From contig VXAA01001151.1 of the NCBI GenBank assembly GCA_013399115.1, positions 448,601-512,600 on the forward strand: a stretch of DNA of 64,000 bases, given 5' to 3'. The notes under the pieces are model-generated. The model did no database searches, had not been told where the DNA came from, and saw only the letters and a program-made list of their open reading frames with translations. Shown here one piece after another: positions 14,032 to 24,704 of the stretch. How positions within the stretch are numbered: the first letter of the stretch is position 1; the number at the start of each line of letters is the position of its first letter. Source of the stretch: Anseranas semipalmata. Taxonomy: Eukaryota; Chordata; Aves; Anseriformes; Anseranatidae. A program made the translations under genes and the position numbers.

Positions 14032-14590
14032 CATAGATTATGCAAATAGTTGAGGTGGGAAGAGACCTTGGGAGGTCATCCAGACCCCACTCAAAGCAGG
14101 GCCAATTTCCACCCACCACGTAGTTCTCCTATCCGAATCATATTTTTGTCTGATATAATGGCTTTGAGGATATTGTGGGAGATTGTATCGAAAGACATGT
14201 CAATATAAATAGACACTCTGCTCTCCCTCTGTCCACTGAACCAGTCAGCTAAATGTCAAAGGCAGTGAGGCCTGATTTGACTTTGGTAAATCCATGCTGA
14301 CTGTTCTTAATCACTTTCTTGTCCTTCATGCGCATGGATATGGCTTCAAGGAGGGCCTGCTCCGTAATCATCCCTACACCTGAAGTTAGGCTGTTATTCC
14401 GTATCTACCTGTTTGTCCTTCTTGAAGATATTTATGACATTTGCTTTACTCCAGTCATCAGGGAGTTTCTGTGATTGCCAAGACCGCATGAGAAGGAGGT
14501 CAGCCTCACAGTGACACTGGCCAGATCCCTCAGCACTTTTGCGTCATCCGCTCTGGTCCTATGGACTTGGTTATGTCTAAGACAGCATCA
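14032..14590 (-). mobile_element. CR1 LINE fragment, antisense
   Basis: On the minus strand this reads as CR1 coding and 3' sequence. The left end (14032-14110) is the reverse complement of the CR1 3' tail (gaggtgggaagagacc, then ggaggtcatccagacccc). From about 14200 to 14590 it is the reverse complement of the reverse-transcriptase region, with the words aaatccatgctgactgttc, gtccttcatgcgcatgg, ccagtcatcagggag and tcctatggacttgg. The middle of the element is shortened, and stops break every frame. Confidence 0.8.
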
Positions 14591-17500
14591 GTCAGCATTT
14601 GTACGTTTATAGTTCGAATCAAAGTCTTTCTGAGTCCTTTCCCTGTTGTGTCAGACAATATTCACATTCCCATCTTTGACCCCTTTCCCTTTGGTTTGCC
14701 TACTACTCTTTCTTTTGATGTTGAAATAGTGTGGTTTTGTAAGTGTTTTATATGTGTTCACTTCCCATATTTTAACAGCTTTATTGTTTAATGAAGAAAG
14801 CAAAACTGAAATATACAGCTTTATTGACAAAGCAATTCTTGGCATGTAGTTGGAACACTAAAAAATGTGTTGGAAAACTTCAAAATACTAGACCTCAACA
14901 CAGACCCTATGTTTACATTTTATAGCAAATTTTGTGGGTGAAACTGAAATAGGACAAACTACAGGAAAATAATGATCAGGAGCTTAGTATTTTGTATAGT
15001 CAAAAAATGTATGGTTATTTTATTGAAATGGTATGTCTAAAAATTCCTATCGCTAATTTGAAATCCAGTTTTAAAGTCTTTTTTTCTGAAAAATGTTTGG
15101 AAGTTTGGCTTGGACCTTTGTGAAAGTTCATTTCCTTTTAGTATCTTTCCTCCTTCCATCAGACTTCTTTCCAATCCCATTAAGCTCAGATATCTTAGAA
15201 GCAGCCTTAAGGTAGACAAAAAAATTTGGATTTTTTTCTTATACTTACTAATAAATGTATATGTAGCTTTCTTCTGAAATGAGACACAAAGTCAAGTAGT
15301 ATTGAAACTTTTTATGTACATTTACACGAGTATATAAATGTGTCTGCATATAAATATGCATATACATATGAAAGATGTAGGCCATCTTTATGTAAGAATA
15401 TACTGTGCTTGCAGTGTATATAGTTGTAGAACTCCTCTGATTTGGTGCACTGGTGTAAAGAAGGCAAAATCTGATGGTGATTTTATCTTCAACAACAGGA
15501 AGCTAGTGTGGTTAGAAAAGAGATTATATTCAAGGCCAAAAACCTTTCCTCATGTGAAATCTGTGGTTATTTCAGGTTTTGATGTCATAGCTAAGAGCAT
15601 ATCTGGCCCCTTCTTTTCTGTAACTGGCATTCCTTCAAGAATAAAGCAGTTGTTAGTGAGCAGAGATAGGACTTTGGAATTTCCTGCGCTCCTGCTGTGT
15701 AGATTCAAATGCTAAGTTTAAATAATGGATGAACCTAAGATTATTATAATTGATCATTGTATGATTTATATGGAGTAATTATAACTAGGTTGAGAAAGAA
15801 TTTTCAAAAGCTAGTTTCCTGGTAGCCAGAGCCATTAAATAACAGTGTGCTGCCAAAACAAAAATTAGGTGGGAACGTAGCCACAGAGTTCAGAATGTCT
15901 GTCCTCCATCTGATTTATAACTACCCTTATGATGACAGTATCACTGGTATTTTCTTATTAGGAACAGTAAGAGCTGTTTGAATTGTTTTTCTTATCTTTC
16001 TAATGGAACTTTGCATTGTTTTAAGCTTAGTCAAGTGTAATAACTGGAAAACTGCAAAAATCTAATGTATAACAAAACTACAAGGTGCCAGAGGTTGAAA
16101 AGGTTAATTAAAAGTGTAATGATGGCATTTACTGAGACAGTCCAATTAATCACTTTATTCCAGTGGTCATGTGATACAGAAACCATTGCTACAGATAACT
16201 GATTTCTAGTCTGTGCATACATGGTCTGTGTTCGTTAAAATCTGTATTTTTCTACAAAAGGAGTTTTAAGTTTTGATTTTAAGCTACTTTCTGAAAATAT
16301 TTTTAAATAGTAGCTAATGTTTAACCCTGTATCCTGGCATAACACTCTCTATCTACTCTAGCACTGAACAGTAGGGGAGCATTGCCCCCTTGGCAGTTGT
16401 AGTCTTACAGCCCCAGGGGAGGTTTGCTTACAGCTTAATGGGGTTGTAGGTATAGAAGAAATAAAGCACTAGAAATACATCATTATGTAATGTGATCTCT
16501 CTGAAACAGTGTATATGACCAACAAAGTGAATTCTCAAGTGTCAACAAGCACATTTAAATGTAATTTTTACCACGTCAACTGGAAAAAGGCAAAAAGAAC
16601 CTTGAAGGATCAATTACAAGGGTCATAACCTTGTATTATCTGATTTGCTATAATATTCACACAAGCTTTATTGGAATGGAACATAAATTTGAAAAATAGT
16701 GAGATTAGAAAGGATTGCAGTACTAGAGCAAAGAGCTAGAAGCTTTCTCCTGGCTTATTTTGCTGGGGCAGCACTTTAGAGGGAGCCCATTATAAGCAGG
16801 AGAATAGTAGTTATGTTAACACAGTAATTAATCAAGTCTGAGGAAAAGAGGAAACAAGTTGTGAATTCAATTCTGCAGTAATAAAAAGAAATGCTGAAAG
16901 TTACCCTGTAAATTGGCATGACTTTGGTAAACAGTCCCTCACTGTGTCTTGAGAACTTGCATACAGTAAATCACTTCTCATGGCAACCGTGTAGGTTTGA
17001 ATATTTTCACAGTTTCATTCTCTTTCTGTGTGTGCTAGTTCCTTCCCAATTCTGTTGACTTATTATTTAGCTAATAATAAAATACTGAACAGTATAACAT
17101 GAGAGCATATGCAGAAACACAGTTCCATTGTGAATATTTCAAGGGAAAATTAATTAGAAGAACTCAGCTGAAACTGTGGTGATAGCCTTCCCCATCACAA
17201 AACCAGCCTCTGACTCAATACAGAGCATGAATTGTATATGGAACGACTGGAGATCTCTCCTCCATAAAAAGAAATATATTCTGTATATAGTCCCAGTCAT
17301 GCATAATCCATCTGTACTGCTAGTGCTGTGTAGGTACATTAAAATGACCTTTACACCCTACAACTCTTTAGGGTAGAACTGAAATCCTTGGTGCAGTAAT
17401 GTGAGAATCAGTGACTGGATCAGTTTACAACAGCTGGATTTTTCTTTGTTTAGCAGCCTCCAATTTTATTCATACATTTCTGCTTTCTATGTGAGATACT

Positions 17501-18332
17501 TTGGACACAAGTAAAACTAGCATTAAAGAACCAAGTGCTTGTAACTTAGATTATTGTAAATTCAGAATAACTCCAGTGAATAAAATTGATTTAACTATGC
17601 TGATGTGAATATAATGCAAAGCTACCATCTTCAGTACCACATGGAAAGTTAGGAATCCTGGCTTAACCTTTCATTAAATTTGTAGTAGAAATGAAAGGTG
17701 ATAGATCAGGATATTTTTGTCAGTGAAGACAGAAAGAATTTAAGCAGCAGACCACAATGTTATTAACACTGGGGAGCAGGGTTTCCTCTCCCTCCTAACT
17801 CTCATGGAAGAAAAATTTAAATCAGTTCATTGTAGGGTTACAGGACTATCCTCTTTCATAATCTGTAGGTTGGAGTAGATGTACTTCCGCTTCAGCCACC
17901 TTGGAGTTATCTGCTTGGCCTTTCCCCACTCCTTCCCAGATAAGACTGAAAGTACCAAAGGAAATCTTAAGACATTATTTCTCTTATTTCATCAGCACAT
18001 ATCCAGCATAGCAGTTTTCTCTTGCAATCTTTATCTGCAATGTCTGCTACCTGCACCAGCAAATGGTCAACTAAAGGTATGACAATCTAACTGCAAATGG
18101 AGATGAGAATCTTGCGAAGTATGAGAGCCCAGATCCAGTGGTGAACTGGGACAATGCAAAACACAGTGTGTAGGGAGTGTGGTCCTCTTAGAATTAAACA
18201 TCCAGGAACAGACCAAGTGATGGATTTATGCATGTAAAAGTCAGGAGCCCCTGCTTCTGAGCAGTATCTAAAATCTCTGGTAAGATGTGCAGAATCCTTA
18301 CAAAGTTCACAGGAAATTCTGTATAAAAAAAG

Positions 18333-18350
18333 ACCACCACCACCACCACA
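18333..18350. repeat. ACC trinucleotide repeat
   Basis: About six ACC units lie here. On the minus strand the repeat makes Gly or Val runs in chance ORFs. Confidence 0.9.
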
Positions 18351-19967
18351 ATAAAAACCCTGCACAATAAATGTTTAGATAGACAATAGGAAATACAGAA
18401 ACTGAGATTCATTGGAAGGCCTTGGATTCACGGCTTCAGGCAGCAGGTGCATCTGTCCATGCAGCAATCAGTGTCTGCTCCTTGGAACAGAGAGCCTCTT
18501 TGGAAGAACTGAGCAGGCCTCAGTCTTTTGTTAAAGGACACCTAGCAGAAGAAATTATGGTGCTTTATTCATTGAGATAATGATCAGAACAGTCTTTGAG
18601 GAAGAAGGAGACCTGTTCTCTTCTCTACAGGTTTTCACAAAGCCTTGGAGAGTACCCTAGGGAGTAGGCAGCAGGTTGGTCTGGAAAGAAGAGGAGGAAT
18701 TGTGCTATAGAAGGGACTACGTTGGTTTATAAGGGATTAGATGAAGAAAATGCAAGTGGGATCATGCCTCTGCAGACTTGCAATTAAGGCAGTCATCTTC
18801 AGGGAAGGAATCCTGGTTTCCAGTCATTGCTTTTGTAAGAGAAATAACTCTCTTTCCTGGGCACAGGCCAGAACCCAGCAATCTGCCTCCCAGGGAGAGC
18901 TCTAATTCTTGGGCTGAAGCATCATGCTCTCTCTGGTGTTTTGCAATATGCTCTGTTTCCTGTGCACCTTCCTGAGAACGCCCTACGGTAAGGTGATTTG
19001 AGAACACGTGGGAAATAAGAAAAGTGTTTCTGAATATCCATGTCAAGGAAGGCAAAGTCTCCCTGATCCTGACTGGTGATTCACCACTGGACTCTCATAA
19101 AAACAAAGACCAGGGCATTTTGAAGAAAGACTTCAGGCACAGCCGTTGTCCCGAACATGGTAGTTGAGTGATGAACGCTTCCAAATCATGTCTTCTGGTT
19201 CACACTAAACAATCTTAGTGTTCGTGATCTGTACAGGACTCAGACAGGAGATAATCTTTATCTGCTCAGGGTAGATCTATGAGTATTTTCAGAAAAGAAA
19301 TTTAGGGGTCTGTGGGACTTGCGATATCAAAGACTTGCATGCCCAGCACTGGGGAGGACTGACCAAGAATTTAAAATGTTACTGCTTTGGACTCAGGAAC
19401 CTGAAGTCTCAGTTTAGGCAGTTTTGTTTGTTTAGGTCCTTTTGTTGCTCCAGCCCTGGGTATGCTCTTGCCTCAACATCCTTGTCACCTGCATGCCTAG
19501 TGCTGCCATCTGTTGTAATTTCATCATGAACCTTGTCATATTTCATAGTACTCTGAAAACGTTGCGTATACGTGATAATTAGCTTTAATTTTAAAAAGTA
19601 AAGCACCTATTTTTTGTGATTATAGAAAACGTTTGAAGTAGTCCTGACTATTCTCTAGAGGCTGAGTAGAAGACAAGTAGAACCTCAGAATAACGTGAAC
19701 ATATGTGTATCAATCCCATGTTTTTTTCAGGGATGACTTGTTTGTTATCTGTCATTTGGGATTAGAAAGAATTTGTCCAAGAAAATGGTAGTTTATTTGA
19801 ATCCGTTAAGATACAGATGACAATATTGCCCATGTTTTCCACATCTTTTTAATCTGCTCTTCTTACAAAGCACAAGCACCCCATAGTGTGGGGTGAACCC
19901 CATAGCAGCACTTTTGTTAGAATGGGGTCGTGGTTCTCCTCCTTATCCTGGTCAGGTTTTGTTTCCT

Positions 19968-20006
19968 ATATATGCAATATAGGAATATATGCAATATATA
20001 TATGCA
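19968..20006. repeat. AT-rich repeat with duplicated atatatgcaatata
   Basis: Two copies of atatatgcaatata stand next to each other, followed by tatatgcag, giving a small imperfect tandem repeat. Confidence 0.7.
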
Positions 20007-20881
20007 GTATTCTGCACCTGCTTTGGAGTAGGCCCATAGCCATACGGTCACCTCTATTACTTCGCAATTTTGCCTACCATCACATTAACATTTACTTCTC
20101 TCTTTACAGCCCTCTGTGCACTAAATACCCCAGAAAGCCTACTAATACTAGTTACTTGTAAATAGTTATTGTAATTTTAATAGCAACCTCAGTAAATTGC
20201 TTTTTATGTACTGTGAGAAAAATTGAAAACTGTGTCCATTTTGCTGTTTAATATGAATGTTATAGAACTCCTATAACATGCAGTTGCACTCCTTCAATGT
20301 AATGGGAGCATGAATAAGCTCCCAGCATCCTCTGAGAATCCCTTCTTGTGCACCATGGGGTTAACAGAAGTTGAGGAGACAGCCAAAGGCTCAGTAGGTG
20401 CAGAAATGAAGTAGAGATGGAAATGCAGGAAAGATGAAAGGTGAAGGTGAAGTGACTGTGAAAGAGAGTGAATCATAAGGAAGATCACACAGGGCAGAGG
20501 AAGCCCTATTAAAACTTTAGAAATATCTCTGGTTAAAAGACTGTAGCATCTAGCTGGCTTTTTTCTGCTGTTTTATCCAAGTCTGAATGGGGGCTTGAGT
20601 CCAGCACTGCTGCAGCTGTAAAAACGATGGGCCAGGGTGCGGGGTTTCGGGAGATGAGAAGTATTAAAGTTGTTGCAGCTTATACTGTAATACAAGGCCC
20701 ATCAGTAAAATATATCAGAAAAATATACCTTGTAGGCAAGTGTTACAATCACAGTTGAAGAGCTGGGAGATGGTTATCCGTACAGCGGTAAGTAAGTATC
20801 TCTCAGCCAGTTGTTGCTGCCCCAGAGTTTCTGCCTCGTTATGCAGCAAACTCCCAGGTAGGAGGATGTTTTTAGGCATCC

Positions 20882-21380
20882 TCACTCTATGGGTGTGGGG
20901 AGCTGCTGCTTGCCCACCAAGGCAGCAGCTCCTGGCTCCTGCTGCACCATGACTCTGCCTTACACTGCAGCAGGCTGGGGCCCATAGCTGCAAAGCAGCT
21001 CGCAGCTACTGGTGACTTCTGAGAAGGGGCTGCATCCCAGTGTGTGCCCACCTGCCCTGCTGGGCCCCTTGCCGCAGGTGGGAACCAGCGCCTCGCGCGC
21101 AGGCACACGGCATGGCTTACCGACGGGCTGCAGGTTGCTTACCTGGGGGTCTGCAGTGATTTGGCAGGAGCTGAGGGCTGCGTGGTTTGGCACAGATTTC
21201 CACAACGGGCCCCAGGCAAAGCAACTTGTGAGAGAGGAAGCTCTGGGTGGGGAAATGGCGGTGGGCAGGAATCTTCACTTGTCCCAGGCTGCTGGTCTGA
21301 GTGCCCCCCGTCCATACCCAAGTGCCCCAAGGGAGGGGGAACTGGAAAAGGATCTCCTTACACAGACCTTTCCTGAGGGA
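20882..21380. other. GC-rich patch with local CpG cluster
   Basis: Base composition shifts abruptly from AT-rich intron to GC-rich, with a CpG cluster at about 21070-21130 (for example gcgcctcgcgcgc). Open frames exist on both strands, the longest 137 codons on + at 21012-21425. They overlap one another and none resembles a known protein. Plausible explanations are a small CpG island, an internal promoter or enhancer, or a chance isochore fluctuation. Confidence 0.5.
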
Positions 21381-22238
21381 TGCTGGCAGGAAAAGCAGCT
21401 CTGGATTAGATCCATTTGCTCTTAACATAGTCAGTACCTAGTGAGAGCCAAACTTCTGCCTGTCTTAATAATTTAAGCTTTGCAGAACAGAAGCAGGGTG
21501 AAATTCTGACCTTATGTATTACTGCTGCGTAAGTAATCCTCAAAAACATTCTCAGTATTGTTAACTGTTTGTAGCTACCACAGGGCTTAGGAATAATTAC
21601 ATTGTACTTTTGCAATAAAAACAAAGCAGAAAGTGTGTTCTGGATTGTAAATTTTGCATTAAAACATGATTTAAAAGCTTGGGAGAAGTTGGCACTAACG
21701 AGAAGTTTAGACAGTCTCATTTAATTCAAGTGCAGTAGATGTAGATCTCTTATATGCTGTATGTTAGTCTTGGTTATAAAAGGTAGAAATATTTGTATAA
21801 TGTGATGATAAATATGCCAAAAACAATAGCTGGAGACATATGTATCAAAATAGAAAAGGCGTGTGGCAACTTACAGCCAGGGGTAGTTAAAAACAAACAA
21901 ACAAAAAAATCTGGTCCATGTTCAGAGTTCACATGTGGAGGAACGCAAGTCTTGGGTAGATGCAAATTGTGTAAAAGATAAGAATGAGCATAACTATTGT
22001 TTATGGACAATTTGCACCTAATTAAACTTTCCTTCAGGATAACTTTCACTGCTGTTTGCATTGTCAGTGAATTTGGCTTATGCTGTTTTTTAGAAAGCTT
22101 CGTTAGCATCTCCCTTTTGATTTTTGAGGTGTTCATATTCACAGCTCTTTTTAATTCTGTAGCAGCATTTACTACAACTTTGGACCCTTAATAGAAAACG
22201 TTTATATGCTTATTAGTAAAGAGGTGCTTTATTACATC

Positions 22239-22254
22239 TTTTTTTTTTTTTTTT
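22239..22254. repeat. Poly-T tract (16 T)
   Basis: This is an uninterrupted run of 16 T in the intron. Confidence 0.9.
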
Positions 22255-22382
22255 AAGAATGCTTTATAATATATCATACGGTAAGTTGATGTCTGTTTGC
22301 ATTGATATACACCATTCAGCGCTCTTCCACAGAATCTGGTTTTAAAGAGTGGAATTCAGCGGTTGACTCCCAGGCACAAATA

Positions 22383-22476
22383 ACCATGTAATTACTCTGC
22401 AATCACATCGTAATTAGCACGTGCTATTCATATATTGCATAATTATATGCCCTGCAGATTACATAGTAATTATATT
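22383..22476. promoter_or_regulatory. Candidate homeodomain-site cluster (TAATTA words)
   Basis: Within 94 bp there are three taatta words (gtaattac, gtaattag, gtaattat) plus ataattat and the near-repeated ctgcaatcac and ctgcagatta. TAATTA is the core bound by many homeodomain proteins, and such clusters are typical of developmental enhancers. An AT-rich background produces such words by chance, so this is tentative. Confidence 0.25.
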
Positions 22477-24364
22477 TGTATCAAACATATAATTCTATAT
22501 AGTGTATCACAGGAAAAAAACTTGGAGAGATCATACTTAAGATTAAAGGTATATGTTAATATAATGCAACATTTTATATGAAAATGTTACAACTTTATGA
22601 GAGGTTTGTGTTTTTGATAACTTGTCTCTTCTGCATCTGGTTTGGCTTAAAGTGGTAGACTCCTATAACAAGAAATGTTTAGCTGTTAATTTATAGTCAA
22701 ATGTTGCATGTTTATAATTTTGTAGTGTGTGGAGATAAGCAGAAATTTGCAGTCTGTTGTGCAGGACGCTGGGATTGGGAAAGATTCAGTGTGTGGATAT
22801 TAAATACACAAATGCTAAATATCTGAGTGTAGTTACAGCATATCACTAGAGTGAAAAACAAACGTAGTGCATTTTATTTATGCATTGGGTCGTTTCTGGA
22901 CGTCTGAGGTGCACAGGGTAGTAGCAGGTAATACATTTGCATAATACTAAGTGTATGTTAGCATCCAAGAGCAGTCTCAGGCACAGTTGGTTCAATCAAA
23001 TGCAGTAACTCAGCATGCCATGTCAGCCAAACTGCATCATCTTTCCCTGTTATGAAAAAAGAGAAAGGGTTGGCATCTTGGTCAGAGAACGAGGGACAAA
23101 GTGCTATATGAATGGATAGGAAGGGCACTGAGTTGTAGAAAGGCCTTGGACTGAGTTTTTGGGAAAAGATGGAAGATACAGAAAAAAAGCTTTTTTGAGA
23201 GGTGCTTAGAGCTTTACATCTTGTTTGAGATATCTTACCTTTGCCTGTCCCTCCTAAGAGGTTGCTGCAATGTTTTCGATATTTGCAAAATATGTATTGT
23301 TTAGCTTGCAAATTCTGTAGCAGTGGGAAATTAATGTGTTTTCTTGGATCTGTGATGTTGGCATTCCCATTATCCAAAGCAACATTATAATTATTCATAA
23401 TTGAATTTCGTACTCTAATGCCAGTAGCCATCATTTTCAAGCAAAGCATATGTTGGATTTTAATATCTGGATAATGTATTGCAAGATTAAATATGTAATT
23501 GTAGTCTTAAATTTTATCTGAGTTTAATGCTTTTCCTATAAATTCTTATAGTGTGTGCATTTGCATGTGTATGTGTAAGGGAGTGAGGCACTCCTGGTTT
23601 TAAAATGTTTCTTTCACAGCGACTTGTTAATTTTATGTCAGCTTCTACAAAGCTTGTAAACTTCATAAAACTTTCAGGGTTCAGGTGGCATCTATAGGTC
23701 TTATGAAAGTATCTTGATCTGAGCCTGGAGCTCACAGACCTTCCGGGTGGCCTCAGAGCCCTCACAATTGTGGGGCCGCACCTGCTTGCCTTTCTGGCTG
23801 TGCGGGCTGTTTTTATACCTCAAAAACTGTAGCAACGGGCATGTGGCTTTTACATTCTGCAGAATACACAAATTACATTTAAATGCTCTTTCTTGGTGTA
23901 GACACTGAATGTCATTTCTACTGTTGAAGGAAAAAATAAAAAATGACAGAGTAACTGCTTTCCAAAACCAGAGTTAGGAGCCCATGGTCTAACTGTGTTC
24001 TTGTGCAACAGGCCAAATCTATCCCTTCCAATTTACCAGTGATTTTAATAGCATTTAACTGAGGCCAAGTCTTACCCAATTTTCATCCTGCATGTCAGCT
24101 GCAAAGAAGATGAAGTACAGCCTGCCTGGTGTAGTCATCATTTATTTGCCAGCATTTTGATCGTAACGCATGCCTGTGCTCTTGTTCGCTCATTAAGCCA
24201 TTACCCTAAGAAACATAAGGACTGGTTACGGTTTCTGGCACTGAAAGTTTTGTATGTAACAAATATATGATCAGGATCTCATTAACACAATGAAATAAAC
24301 ACAAACGTCAAAACACAATATAAATGTGACACGTTTCTTACTGCTGTTGTGTTGTTTTTTCTAG

Positions 24365-24704
24365 TGGAGCCAGTACTTTCAAAGGGGAACAATTGCTTGG
24401 ATGCAGCAAAAGCTTGTAACCTAAATGATACCTGCAAGAGGTTCAGATCTGCTTACATAACCCCCTGCACCAGCAGCACGTCTAATGAAATCTGTAACAA
24501 GCGGAAGTGTCATAAGGCCCTCCGGCTATTTTTTGACAAAGTTCCCCCAAAGCACAGCTACGGGATGCTCTTCTGCTCCTGTCGAGACGTAGCCTGTACA
24601 GAAAGGAGACGGCAGACTATTGTTCCTGTGTGTTCATATGAGGACAGGGAGAAACCAAACTGCCTGAATTTACAAGAGTCCTGCAAGAAGAATTACATCT
24701 GCAG
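24365..24704 (+). CDS. GFRA1: GFRA1 coding exon: domain D2 and start of D3
   Basis: This exon encodes domain D2 and the first part of D3 of GDNF family receptor alpha-1. The protein is a GPI-anchored cell-surface co-receptor that binds GDNF and presents it to the RET tyrosine kinase. The acceptor is a T-rich tract ending ctag and the donor is AG|gtaaga. The frame is entered at codon position 2 (the preceding exon supplies a G, giving Val) and left after two bases of an Arg codon. Thirteen cysteines are encoded: ten match the D2 pattern and the last three open D3. Family hallmarks include KGNNCLDAAKAC, HSYGMLFCSCRD and CTERRRQTIVPVCSYE. The triple Arg at 24604-24612 lies in the stretch known to contact GDNF in this family. 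The protein is nearly collinear with the mammalian GFRA1 I recall, with the differences concentrated at the N-terminal edge (VEPVLSKGNN). A paralogue such as GFRA2 would differ far more. Real coding sequence, very confident. Confidence 0.97.

Larger units (their letters stand above)
1..24364 (+). other. GFRA1: GFRA1 intron, 3' portion (upstream exon outside window)
   Basis: This is intronic sequence upstream of the D2 exon. No D1-encoding exon can be read here, so the intron continues to the left of the window. Mammalian GFRA1 has a 15-nt alternatively spliced microexon (DVFQQ) just before the D2 exon. I looked for a 15-nt equivalent flanked by AG and GT and did not find a convincing one, though a manual scan could miss it. 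The intron holds old CR1 fragments, homopolymer tracts and a GC-rich patch (listed separately). The remaining kilobases, such as 1-9400 and 15000-20800, show no gene that I can support. Confidence 0.85.

Noticed and set aside
15338..15715. 125-codon + ORF
   Set aside because: There is no recognisable protein family, and the AT-rich context and length are compatible with chance.
21012..21425. 137-codon + ORF with several overlapping ORFs on both strands
   Set aside because: GC-rich composition keeps several frames open at once. There is no ATG context, domain or homology that I recognise.
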